A DNA stretch of 64,000 nucleotides, taken from NCBI RefSeq assembly GCF_003201655.1, contig NZ_QJJU01000013.1, forward strand, positions 62,001-126,000, in the 5' to 3' direction. Shown in pieces: positions 1 through 8,700 of this stretch (positions within the stretch are counted from its first letter, which is position 1; every line of letters starts with the position of its first letter). A program made the translations under genes and the position numbers. This stretch comes from Mycolicibacterium moriokaense (lineage in GTDB: Bacteria; Actinomycetota; Actinomycetes; Mycobacteriales; Mycobacteriaceae). The notes under the pieces were generated by a model that was not told the origin of the DNA, searched no databases, and saw only the letters and a program-made list of their open reading frames with translations.

Positions 1-840
1 CAGCTCGCCCCGGGCCGGATCGGTGTAGAGCCGCGCTTGTTCGGGCGTCACGCCCGGCATCTCGCCGACGGTGATGAAGTCGCCACCGCGGCCCCCGAAG
101 ACTTCGCGAGTGATCTCGGCGAGGTACTCGTGCACGTGTGGTCCGTCGGCGAACCCGTCAAAGGCGATGGCGAAGCGCTGCCCCGGGATCGCCGGCGTGT
201 CGGGCAGCCCCTCGGCCTTGGAGATGAAGTTGATGACGTCCATGCGGAAGCCGTCGACACCGCGGTCGAGCCACCAAATCATGATGTCCTGCACGGCCTT
301 TCGTACCTGCGGGTTCTCCCAGTTCAGGTCCGGCTGCTTACGGTCGAACAGGTGCAGGTAGTACTGGTCGGTGGTCTGGTCCCACGCCCACGCCGATCCC
401 TCGAAGAGTGAGCCCCAGTTGTTCGGCTCGGAGCCTTCATGGACGTCCCGCCAGATGTACCAATCGCGCTTCGGGTTGTCGCGGGATGAACAGGACTCGA
501 CGAACCATGGGTGTTCATCGGAGGTGTGGTTGACGACGAGGTCCATCACCAGCTTCATCCCGAGTTCGTGCACCCTAGCGAGCAGCGCATCGAATTCGGC
601 GAGGGTGCCGAACAGCGGATCGATGGCGCGGTAGTCACTGATGTCGTAGCCGTTATCGACTTGCGGTGAAGGGTAAATCGGCGACAACCAGAGCACATCA
701 ACCCCGAGTGCCAGCAGATAATCGAGCCGCCCGATGATGCCTGCCAGGTCACCGATCCCGTCGCCGTTCGAGTCGGCGAAGCTGCGCGGATAGATCTGAT
801 AGACGACGGCAGACTTCCACCACGCCGCGTCGTGTGGCAC
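1..840 (-). CDS. alpha-glucosidase, GH13 family (partial, C-terminus beyond window)
   Basis: The 280 N-terminal residues of a glycoside hydrolase family 13 enzyme are present; the rest lies left of base 1. The protein starts at a GTG (838-840) two bases after the stop of the glycosyltransferase, and its first residues (WWKSAVVYQIYPRSF) are the typical start of oligo-1,6-glucosidase/alpha-glucosidase enzymes. The fragment contains the DVLWLSPIYPSP and VVNHTSDEHPWF motifs, the GFRMD nucleophile (D201) and the acid/base Glu in VGEMPG (E260). It should hydrolyse alpha-glucosidic bonds of oligosaccharides in the cytoplasm, since no signal peptide is seen. It is the last gene of the SDR-glycosyltransferase-glucosidase operon, so a role in glycogen, trehalose or glycoconjugate metabolism is plausible. 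It resembles mycobacterial AglA-type proteins, but I cannot confirm orthology or substrate. Confidence 0.9.
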   Translation of the reverse strand, partial: MPHDAAWWKSAVVYQIYPRSFADSNGDGIGDLAGIIGRLDYLLALGVDVLWLSPIYPSPQVDNGYDISDYRAIDPLFGTLAEFDALLARVHELGMKLVMDLVVNHTSDEHPWFVESCSSRDNPKRDWYIWRDVHEGSEPNNWGSLFEGSAWAWDQTTDQYYLHLFDRKQPDLNWENPQVRKAVQDIMIWWLDRGVDGFRMDVINFISKAEGLPDTPAIPGQRFAIAFDGFADGPHVHEYLAEITREVFGGRGGDFITVGEMPGVTPEQARLYTDPARGEL

Positions 841-842
841 CG

Positions 843-1901
843 TCACGTCCGATCGCGAATAACGTCGCGGTACACCTTCACGTACTTGTCGACCATCGTG
901 GCGACAGTGAAGCGGTCGGCCGCGAGCTCGGCGATCGCGCGCCGGTCGAGCTCGCCGGCTGAGGCAACCGCGGCCTCCGCCAAATCGATGTCGTCGACTA
1001 GAAAGCCGGTCACCCCGTGCGAGATCAGCTCTCCCATCGAGCCTCTCGAGTTGGCGATGACCGGCGTGCCACAGGCCATCGCCTCGACAACGCTGTAGCC
1101 GAACGGCTCGTCGAAGTCGATCAGGTGAAGCAACGCACGCGCGCTCCCCAATACTTCGGCGCGCTCAGACTTTTCGACGGCCCCGAGATAGCGCACCTGT
1201 TCGCCATCGATGTGCGGCTCAACCTCGTCGCGGAAGTACTGCTCGTCTTGGATGATCCCGGCGATGTCGAGCCGGCGGCCACATCGGCGGGCGACCTCGA
1301 TCGCCTGGGCGGTGCCCTTGTCGGGGTGGATCCGTCCGAAGAAGAGCAGATGCTCGCCGGGACTCGGATGAACCGCGAAGTCGTCGATATCGATGCCGTG
1401 GTGGATCGTCGCGGCATAGTGCAGATTCGGATGTCGATCGGCGTCGCTGATCGACACGTACGCGGATGCGCTGTCGTAGCGCTCGTAGACGGGAATGATC
1501 CGGTCAGACGAGAACCCGTGGATCGTGGTGACCACCGGTGTCGTGACGAGTCCGCTGTACGTCAGTGGCAGGAAGTCGAAGCCGTTGTGGATGATGTCGA
1601 ACTCGCCGGCCCGCTCGAACACCGACGCGATGTGCAGGCACTCTGCGACCTTGGCATCGATCGTCGCGTCTTCAGACCAGCCACACGGCGTGGCGGCGTG
1701 CAGGGTGGCCGTGGTGATCGAGTCTGCGGTGGCGAACAGCGTGACGTGATGGCCCGCAGCCACCAGCCCCTCGGTGAGCAACGAGGCGAACTGCTCCCAC
1801 GGCCCGTAGTGGCGAGGTGGTGTCCTCCACGCGATCGGCGCCAGCACGGCCACTCGGATCGGGCCGCCAGCCTCGCCTTCGATGGGAATGTGCTTTACCA
1901 A
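843..1901 (-). CDS. glycosyltransferase family 4 (GT-B fold)
   Basis: This is a 352-residue GT-B retaining glycosyltransferase. The N-terminal half has the Rossmann start (IRVAVLAPIAW then RHYGPWEQFASLLTEGLVAAGH), and the C-terminal half has the nucleotide-sugar site with HLLFFGRIHPDKG and the E-x7-E motif (EPFGYSVVEAMACGTPVIANSRG). It should transfer a sugar from an NDP-sugar to an unknown acceptor at the cytoplasmic side. The longest start is a TTG overlapping the end of the upstream SDR gene by 7 bases; an internal start nearer the IRVAVLAPIAW strand is possible because no clear ribosome site precedes the TTG. It sits in an operon with the SDR and the GH13 enzyme. Acceptor and sugar cannot be read from the sequence. 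Confidence 0.88.
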   Translation of the reverse strand: MVKHIPIEGEAGGPIRVAVLAPIAWRTPPRHYGPWEQFASLLTEGLVAAGHHVTLFATADSITTATLHAATPCGWSEDATIDAKVAECLHIASVFERAGEFDIIHNGFDFLPLTYSGLVTTPVVTTIHGFSSDRIIPVYERYDSASAYVSISDADRHPNLHYAATIHHGIDIDDFAVHPSPGEHLLFFGRIHPDKGTAQAIEVARRCGRRLDIAGIIQDEQYFRDEVEPHIDGEQVRYLGAVEKSERAEVLGSARALLHLIDFDEPFGYSVVEAMACGTPVIANSRGSMGELISHGVTGFLVDDIDLAEAAVASAGELDRRAIAELAADRFTVATMVDKYVKVYRDVIRDRT

Positions 1902-3313
1902 CTACTCGGCGAGTAGTCCTTCAGGAAGCAGCCGTGCAGATCTTCGCCCAACTCCCCGCGGACGATCGGGTCATACACACGTGCGGCACCGTCGACGAGG
2001 TCGAGCGGGGCATGGAAACCTTCGTCGGCGAGCCGCAGCTTCGTCGGGTGTGGACGCTCATCGGTGATCCAGCCCGTATCGACGGCGGTCATGAGGATGC
2101 CATCCTGCTCGAGCATCTCGCCGGCGCTGGTGCGGGTCAGCATGTTGAGCGCTGCCTTCGCCATGTTGGTGTGCGGATGCCCCGGACCCTTGTATGCCCG
2201 GCTGAACTGCCCCTCCATTGCCGACACGTTCACGACGTACGTGCGGCGGGAAGGTGAAGCGGCCATCGCCGGGCGCAACCGGCTGACGAGAATGAACGGC
2301 GCGGTCTGGTTGCACAGCTGAACCTCGAGCAATTCCATCGCGTCGACCTCGTGCACGCGTTGAGTCCAACTGTTGATCGACGCGGTATCTGGCAGCAGGC
2401 CACCCGCATCGATAGCGGTGCCCGCGGCGATGCGGTCCGGGGATGCGCTTCGCGCGGTCAGCGCCAGCTCGGTTACCGCGTGCGGAGTGTGGTGTTCCGC
2501 CAGGCTCCCTGCGAGTGCGGCGGGATGCGCGTCACTCACGCGGTCGAACGAGATCACGTCCACGAGTTCCGAAGGCGGGGTGCGCTCCGCCTCGACGAGC
2601 GCCGCGTAGGAGCCGGGCGCTCGGCGGACGGTCTGCGCCGCATTGTTGATCAGGATGTCCAGCGGGCCCTGCGCGGCCACCGTGTCGGCGAGCGCGACGA
2701 CCTGAGCGGGGTCGCGTAGATCGATCCCAACGATGCGCAGCCGGTGAAGCCAGTCGGCACTGTCGGGCATCGCGGCGAAGCGGCGCACAGCGTCGTTCGG
2801 AAAGCGGGTGGTGATCGTCGTGTGGGCGCCATCGCGCAGCAGTCGCAGTGCGATGTACATGCCGATCTTGGCGCGGCCGCCGGTGAGCAGGGCGCTCCTA
2901 CCGGTGAGGTCGGTGCGAGCATCGCGCTTGGCCCGGTTCAGGGCAGCGCACTCCGGGCAGAGTTGGTGATAGAACGCGTCGACAACCGTGTGATGGTTCT
3001 TGCAGATGTAGCAAGCCCGCGACCGCAGCAGCGTGCCCGCGGTTGCCCCGGCCGCCGAGGACACCAGCGGCAGGCCCGCCGTCTCGTCGTCGATGCGCCC
3101 CGGGGCGCCAGTGGCAGTGGCGGCAATGACGGCGCGGTCGGCGGCCGACACTGCGTCGCGCTTGGCGTGGCGGCGGGCCTTCTTCACCGACTTGAAGATG
3201 CCCGCGGTGGCCCTACGCACGGCGACGGCATCGGGGTGCTCGGGCGGCAAAGACTCGATGTCTGCCAGCACTTGCAGGCACATGTTGAGCTTGTCCGGGT
3301 CGATCGCGTTCAC
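1895..3313 (-). CDS. SDR-family oxidoreductase with N-terminal Cys-rich domain
   Basis: This 472-residue protein starts at a GTG. The N-terminal ~110 residues are helical and end in a zinc-ribbon-like element (CYICKNHH...LCPEC). A Rossmann short-chain dehydrogenase domain follows: LLTGGRAKIGMYIA is the NAD(P) site, and DILINNAAQT is the NNAG-type motif. The region where the catalytic Tyr-x3-Lys is expected reads HTNMAKAALNM, so the Lys is there but the Tyr position is Thr. That makes it an atypical SDR whose chemistry may differ from simple ketone reduction. It is the first gene of the operon with the glycosyltransferase and GH13 enzyme and is divergent from the lipid locus that starts with the ACP gene at 3588. 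Substrate unknown. Confidence 0.85.
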   Translation of the reverse strand: MNAIDPDKLNMCLQVLADIESLPPEHPDAVAVRRATAGIFKSVKKARRHAKRDAVSAADRAVIAATATGAPGRIDDETAGLPLVSSAAGATAGTLLRSRACYICKNHHTVVDAFYHQLCPECAALNRAKRDARTDLTGRSALLTGGRAKIGMYIALRLLRDGAHTTITTRFPNDAVRRFAAMPDSADWLHRLRIVGIDLRDPAQVVALADTVAAQGPLDILINNAAQTVRRAPGSYAALVEAERTPPSELVDVISFDRVSDAHPAALAGSLAEHHTPHAVTELALTARSASPDRIAAGTAIDAGGLLPDTASINSWTQRVHEVDAMELLEVQLCNQTAPFILVSRLRPAMAASPSRRTYVVNVSAMEGQFSRAYKGPGHPHTNMAKAALNMLTRTSAGEMLEQDGILMTAVDTGWITDERPHPTKLRLADEGFHAPLDLVDGAARVYDPIVRGELGEDLHGCFLKDYSPSSW

Positions 3314-3587
3314 CGTGGAAGCGTACGGGGCTTACATCTGGAGTGCGCTCGTGCGGTTGGGGAGCACCCGCCGCGTGGTCTCGTCGGACGGCCAATCAGC
3401 GGACCCGGTGCCTTACCCGGCGGATAGAAAACTCTTCCCTTTTATGGAGTGGAATCTGGCTTCCCCGCGATTACCCAATAACCGCGTGACCACGACTATT
3501 AATCCCATGCCGCACACAGCGGCGAAACCTTAATGAAGTCGGGCACTTTCGTCGACTTGCAGAACTGAAACCTCTAAGGAGCTCCAA

Positions 3588-3851
3588 ATGAACGCAAACC
3601 GTCGCCCGACCCTCCGCTGGCTCACCACTCAGCTGGCCTCGTACCTGGAGATCCCCGCTACCGCCATCAACCCCATGGTTCCGCTCGCCGAAATGGGCGT
3701 CGACTCGGTGCACGCAATCAGCCTTGTCGGTGACGTCGAACTGCATTTCGACATCGACGTCGACCCCACGATGATCTTCGACTACCCCACCCTCGCAACC
3801 ATCGCCGAGTTCATCGACGCCGTAGTCGCTGAGCAGCAGCAGGCGGCATAA
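3588..3851 (+). CDS. stand-alone acyl carrier protein
   Basis: This is an 87-residue acyl carrier protein. The phosphopantetheine attachment serine is S40 in the motif EMGVDSVHAISLVGDVE, followed by the usual helix 3 region (PTMIFDYPTLATIAEFID). A strong ribosome site (TAAGGAG) lies about 8 bases before the ATG. As the first gene of the locus, directly before a fatty-acyl-AMP ligase, it is the likely acceptor of the activated fatty acid, which it would then hand to the ketosynthase of the megasynthase. A phosphopantetheinyl transferase encoded elsewhere would be needed. It is separated from the ligase gene by ~200 bases of lower-GC DNA, so the two may be transcribed separately or have an internal promoter. 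Confidence 0.92.
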   Translation: MNANRRPTLRWLTTQLASYLEIPATAINPMVPLAEMGVDSVHAISLVGDVELHFDIDVDPTMIFDYPTLATIAEFIDAVVAEQQQAA

Positions 3852-3958
3852 AGCCACCGCGAGTCCAGGTAGTTGAAAACGATACGAAATTGGCGAGCCG
3901 TCGATGAGATAAGCACGCCACAGATCGCATCTAGCCAGGAATTCAAAACTGTCAAACG

Positions 3959-3988
3959 GTGCATTGCCGACCACTATCATCAATGCAC
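3959..3988. promoter_or_regulatory. inverted repeat upstream of the fatty-acyl-AMP ligase
   Basis: A perfect 8-base inverted repeat (GTGCATTG, 14-base spacer, CAATGCAC) lies in the comparatively AT-rich gap between the ACP and ligase genes, about 60 bases before the ligase start. It could be an operator or an mRNA hairpin that sets the ACP to ligase ratio. No regulator gene sits beside it. Confidence 0.35.
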
Positions 3989-4050
3989 TGATCCTCTGAG
4001 ATCGGCGGCTGTGGGTCGGGTGCCGCCCAGTTCCGACAAGGAGATCAGCC

Positions 4051-5775
4051 ATGGGGGGCAATAGTCAGAAAGACCTCGTTTCGCACCTACGGTCGCAATT
4101 CGAGGTTCACGCCGATGACCGCTGTTTCACGTTTCTTTACGAGTCCCAACGGGACCTCGTCGACGATGTAGTCACCTTCCGCGAGCTCGACCGTGATGCA
4201 CGCAAGGTCGCCGCCTGGCTGGCGGCACGACCGGAGGCCGAGCGCCCGGTGCTGCTGTTGTTCGAGCCGGGCATCGACTTCTGGCGCGCGTTCATCGGCT
4301 GCCTCTACGCCGGCGTCGTCGCGATACCCGCGCCGCTGCCCCACGATCAGCGCAGCATGGGGCGCGTCGCCGGGATACTTCGCGATGCCGACAGCAACCT
4401 GGCACTGACCACGACGAAGCTTCTCGACCTGCTCGCCACCGGCATCGAAGGACTCGGCCTCGAGCGCCCGATCCTGTGCGTGGCCATCGACGATTCACCG
4501 GTCGCCGACGCGGACGCGGACGCGTGGACGCTTCCGCACATCACCGCCGACAACGTGGCCTTCCTGCAGTACACATCCGGCTCGACCGGCGACCCCAAGG
4601 GCGTCGCCGTCACCCACGGCAATGTGATGGACAACGAGGCCATGATCTCCGAAGTCCTTTCAGTGAACGCCGACTCGGTGCTCGTCGGCTGGATCCCCCA
4701 CTTCCACGACATGGGCCTCATCGGCGCGCTTCTGGCATTCTTCGCAGGCGCGAACCTCGTCACAATGTCGCCCATGGCGTTTCTGAAGCGGCCAGTTCGG
4801 CTGCTCAAGGCGATCAGCGAATATCGCGGAACCCACTCTGCCGCACCGAATTTCGCCTACTACCTGATCGCACGGCGTGTCACTCCAGAGCAACTCGGCG
4901 ACATCGACCTCTCCAGCTGGGTAGTCGCACTCAACGGTGCCGAGCCGGTTCGCCGCGCCACCATCGAGCGGATCAACGACATTCTTGCTCCGGCCGGATT
5001 CGCGCCGACGACAATGAGACCCGCGTACGGCATGGCCGAAGTGACTCTGATGGCCACGGTCAGTCGTGGCGACCAACGCTTTCTCGAGGCTGACGCGGAC
5101 GCGCTCGAACAGAATCGCTATCTACCCGCGAAGGGCCGCACGGTCAGCCTCGCCAGTTCCGGTGAGCCAGGCCCCGGTATCGACGTGCGAATCGTCGACC
5201 CCGAAACCCTGCACGTGCTTCCCGACGACCACGTCGGCGAGATCTGGCTACGAAGTGCGAGCGTCGCCAGCGGGTACCACAACCGTCCCACGGAGACGGT
5301 CGAACAATTTCGTGCCAACACCTCCGACGGCGACGGCCCCTATCTGCGCACCGGCGACCTCGGGCTGCTGCACGAGGGCGATCTCTACGTCACGGGCCGC
5401 AGCAAGGACCTGCTCATCGTCAACGGCCGCAATCTGTACCCACAAGACATCGAAGAGTTCGTGCAGGAAGTACACCCGGCGTTGGCCGAGTCACACGGAG
5501 TCGCGGTTTCGGTCGACATCAACGACGCCGAATGCCTCGTCCTGATCCAGGCCGTCAAGCACCGCCTGCTGGGCGACATCAGCTACGGCCAGCTCGCCGC
5601 GACAGTGAAAAGCGCCGTCTCGCGCGGCTTCGAAGTCCCGGCCCCGGGCGTGGTGTTTGTCAACCGCGGCGGAATCCACCTCACCACCAGCGGGAAAGTA
5701 CAGCGCGCATCGATGCGGACTGCGTTCCTGAAGGGCGAACTCACTGACGTCCTCCACGAGGAGCACCCCAGATGA
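4051..5775 (+). CDS. fatty-acyl-AMP ligase (FAAL, FadD-type)
   Basis: This 574-residue adenylate-forming enzyme activates a fatty acid as acyl-AMP and loads it on a carrier protein. Visible motifs are the phosphate loop YTSGSTGDPKG, the adenine motif AYGMAEVTLM, the hinge region TGDLGLLHEGDLYVTGRSKDLLIVNG, and the C-terminal catalytic lysine K549 in TSGKVQR. The RNLYPQDIE stretch after the hinge and the overall length match mycobacterial FAALs that serve polyketide synthases rather than CoA ligases. The ATG is preceded by AAGGAG, and the stop overlaps the next gene by 4 bases, so expression is coupled to the megasynthase. Acyl chain length cannot be deduced. Expected partners are the ACP at 3588 and/or the internal ACP of the megasynthase. 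Confidence 0.93.
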   Translation: MGGNSQKDLVSHLRSQFEVHADDRCFTFLYESQRDLVDDVVTFRELDRDARKVAAWLAARPEAERPVLLLFEPGIDFWRAFIGCLYAGVVAIPAPLPHDQRSMGRVAGILRDADSNLALTTTKLLDLLATGIEGLGLERPILCVAIDDSPVADADADAWTLPHITADNVAFLQYTSGSTGDPKGVAVTHGNVMDNEAMISEVLSVNADSVLVGWIPHFHDMGLIGALLAFFAGANLVTMSPMAFLKRPVRLLKAISEYRGTHSAAPNFAYYLIARRVTPEQLGDIDLSSWVVALNGAEPVRRATIERINDILAPAGFAPTTMRPAYGMAEVTLMATVSRGDQRFLEADADALEQNRYLPAKGRTVSLASSGEPGPGIDVRIVDPETLHVLPDDHVGEIWLRSASVASGYHNRPTETVEQFRANTSDGDGPYLRTGDLGLLHEGDLYVTGRSKDLLIVNGRNLYPQDIEEFVQEVHPALAESHGVAVSVDINDAECLVLIQAVKHRLLGDISYGQLAATVKSAVSRGFEVPAPGVVFVNRGGIHLTTSGKVQRASMRTAFLKGELTDVLHEEHPR

Positions 5776-8700
5776 CCGACATCGCCGTTGTCGGCCTCGA
5801 CTGCCGATTCCCGAAGGCGGACGATCCCGCCGCCCTATGGAAGCTGCTGCTCGACGGCGCTGATGGCATCGACGAGATCCCTGCCGAGCGGTGGAACGCA
5901 GCCGAACTGCAACTCGACGGCACCGTCAACCACCGGGCCGGCGGTCTGATAAGCGACGCCGATGCCTTCGACAACGAATTCTTCGGCATCACTCCGCGTG
6001 AGGCCGAGGCGATGGATCCGCAGCAACGCCTGCTCCTGCAGACGGCATGGCGGGCGTTCGAAAACGCCACCCTCGACCCGCGCGGGCAGGCCGGTTCCAA
6101 CACTGGAGTGTTCGTCGGCGTGATGGCCAATGAATGGGCCCATCTGCACATGAGCGACTTCCGCGAGATCACGGCGCAGGCCGGTTCGGGCAACGGCTAC
6201 TTCATGACCGCGAATCGGCTCTCCTACCAACTGGATTTCAAAGGCCCGAGCCTCGCTGTGGACACCGCCTGTTCCTCGTCGCTGGTCGCAGCGCATTTGG
6301 CCGTGCAGGCGCTGCGCAATGGGGAATGCGACCAGGCGGTCGCCGCCGGCGTCAACCTCACACTGACTCCCGCCCTGAACGTCTTCTATACCAAGGCAGG
6401 CTTGGCTGCCCCGGACGGGCGCTGTAAACCGTTCAGCGGCAAGGCTGATGGAATCGGTCGAGGCGAGGGCGTTGCCGTCGTCGTTCTGCGCCGCCTCGAC
6501 GACGCGGTGGCCGCGGGCTTGCCGGTCTACGCGGTCATCAAGGGCAGCGCGGTCAACAGCGACGGACGCAGCAACGGCATCACCGCCCCGAACCGCTGGG
6601 CGCAGCAGCAGGTCGCCGCCACGGCGTGCCAGGCCGCCGGGATCGTGCCCGAGCAGATCAGCTTCATCGAAGCACACGGCACCGGCACCCTCCTTGGCGA
6701 CATGATCGAGGCGAAAGCCCTTGCGCACGCACACCGTTCGCGCCGCGACACACCCTGCGCGATTGGATCGATCAAGGGCAACCTCGGCCACACCGAGGGC
6801 GCGGCCGGTATCGCAGGCCTGATGAAGGTCGTGCTCAGCCTGCACCACCGAGTGGTGCCGCCGTCCTGCTTCGCCGAAACGGAGAACGAACAGCTTCGGC
6901 TCGCCGACGGCGGACTGCGGATGCTGTCCGAACCGATGGAACTGCCGCCGGAAACCGTTCATGCCGGTGTCTCCAGCTTCGGTATCGGTGGCACGAACTG
7001 CCACATGGTGCTCGCCAGCGCCCCGGCGACCGAGCCCGCGGCCACCGATGCGTCTGGTTGGGGCGTCCTCACCTTATCCGCGGACTCTCCAGACAGTCTG
7101 CGCCACAACGCCTTACAGCTGGCTAGTGACATCGAGGACAGCGACGCTCCTCTAGCGCAGCTATGTTGGTCCACAAACCGGATCAAGGCCTCCGGCAAGG
7201 CACGACTGGCGATCGTCGTAGGAGACCGCACCGACGCCGTCGCAGCGCTGCGCGGAGACTTCGAGACGGGCACCGCTGCGGGAATGTCGGTGGGCTGGTT
7301 GTTCAGCGGCCAAGGTACGCAGTACCCGGGTATGGCGACGGCCTTGTACGAGAGCAGCACCGTGTTCCGCGACGCGTTCGACGAGGTCGACGCGGCGATG
7401 GCGCCGCACCTCGGCGCGCGAATCCGCGAGGTCATGAAAGACGAAGGCATCGATCGCACCGAGTTCGCGCAACCCGCGATCTTCGCGTTGCAGTATGCGC
7501 AGGCGCAAGCACTACTTCGGCTCGGTGCGGAACCGGCCTGGCTGCTCGGGCACAGCATCGGCGAGTACGCCGCTGCCGCCATCGCCGACGTGTTCAGCCT
7601 CGATGACGCCTGCCGGCTGGTCGTCGCCCGCGGCCGCCTCATGCAGCAGCTGCCAGCCGGCGGCGGGATGCTCGCAGTCAGGGCCTCTGCCGCAGAGGTT
7701 TCCAGCTTCCCCGTCGATCTCGCGGCGGTGAACGGCCCGAGCGAGGTTGTGCTGTCGGGCGCAACGGAAGCGATCGAAGACGCCGCACGCACCCTGGAAC
7801 AAGCGGGGATCACCGTGCGCCGGCTCAACGTGTCGCACGCGTTTCACTCCCAGCTCATGGAACCCATGACGGCAGAGTTCGCCTCGGTGGCCGCGGCGTG
7901 CTCCTACGAACTGCCCGCGTTCCCGATCTTCTCCACACTGTATGGCCGGCTGCTCAGCGATGACGAACCGATGGACGCGGACTACTGGACTGCCCACGTT
8001 CGCGCAACCGTTCGGTTTGCCGACGCAGCAATCGAAGCAATGCATTCCGAGCCAACGCATCTCGTCGAGTTCGGCGCGAAGCGCACGCTCGGCCCGATGA
8101 TCACGCGATCGCACGAGTGCGCGCCGCCTGCACTGAGCGTCGCGACGGATCTGACTGCAACCATCGCCGCGCTCTATCGCGACGGCATGAATCCCGCTTG
8201 GAACCTGCTCTACCCCAACGAAGCTCGGGCAACTCACCGGCTCAGCGGCTACTCGTTCAGCACCGCCAACCGATTCTGGATAAAGGAGGGCGCTGGAGCC
8301 GCCAGGCCGGCGACGTTGGCCGCTGCCCCGACCTCGGTTACCACGACCGATTCACCGAAGGATTCGACTATGGACAATCTGATCGCGCTGTTCCGCGAAC
8401 AGGCGGCCGTGCTTGCCGCATACGGGCAGGGCAACCTGCCGACCGTCGCACCGGCCGAGCCTGCACCGCAAGCGAATCCGGCCGTTGACACGACCGCGAT
8501 CGTCCGCGCTGAGATCGCTCGCGTCAGTGGATTCCCCGAAAAGAACCTTCGCACCACCCAGACCATCGCAGGCGATCTCGGCTTCGACTCGATCATGGTG
8601 GCTGACGTGTTCAGCGGGCTCACCCGCAAGATGCCCGGAGTGACGATCGACCCGGCGGGGTTCAATCCGGACACCACGATCGCCGACGTGATCGGCATGG

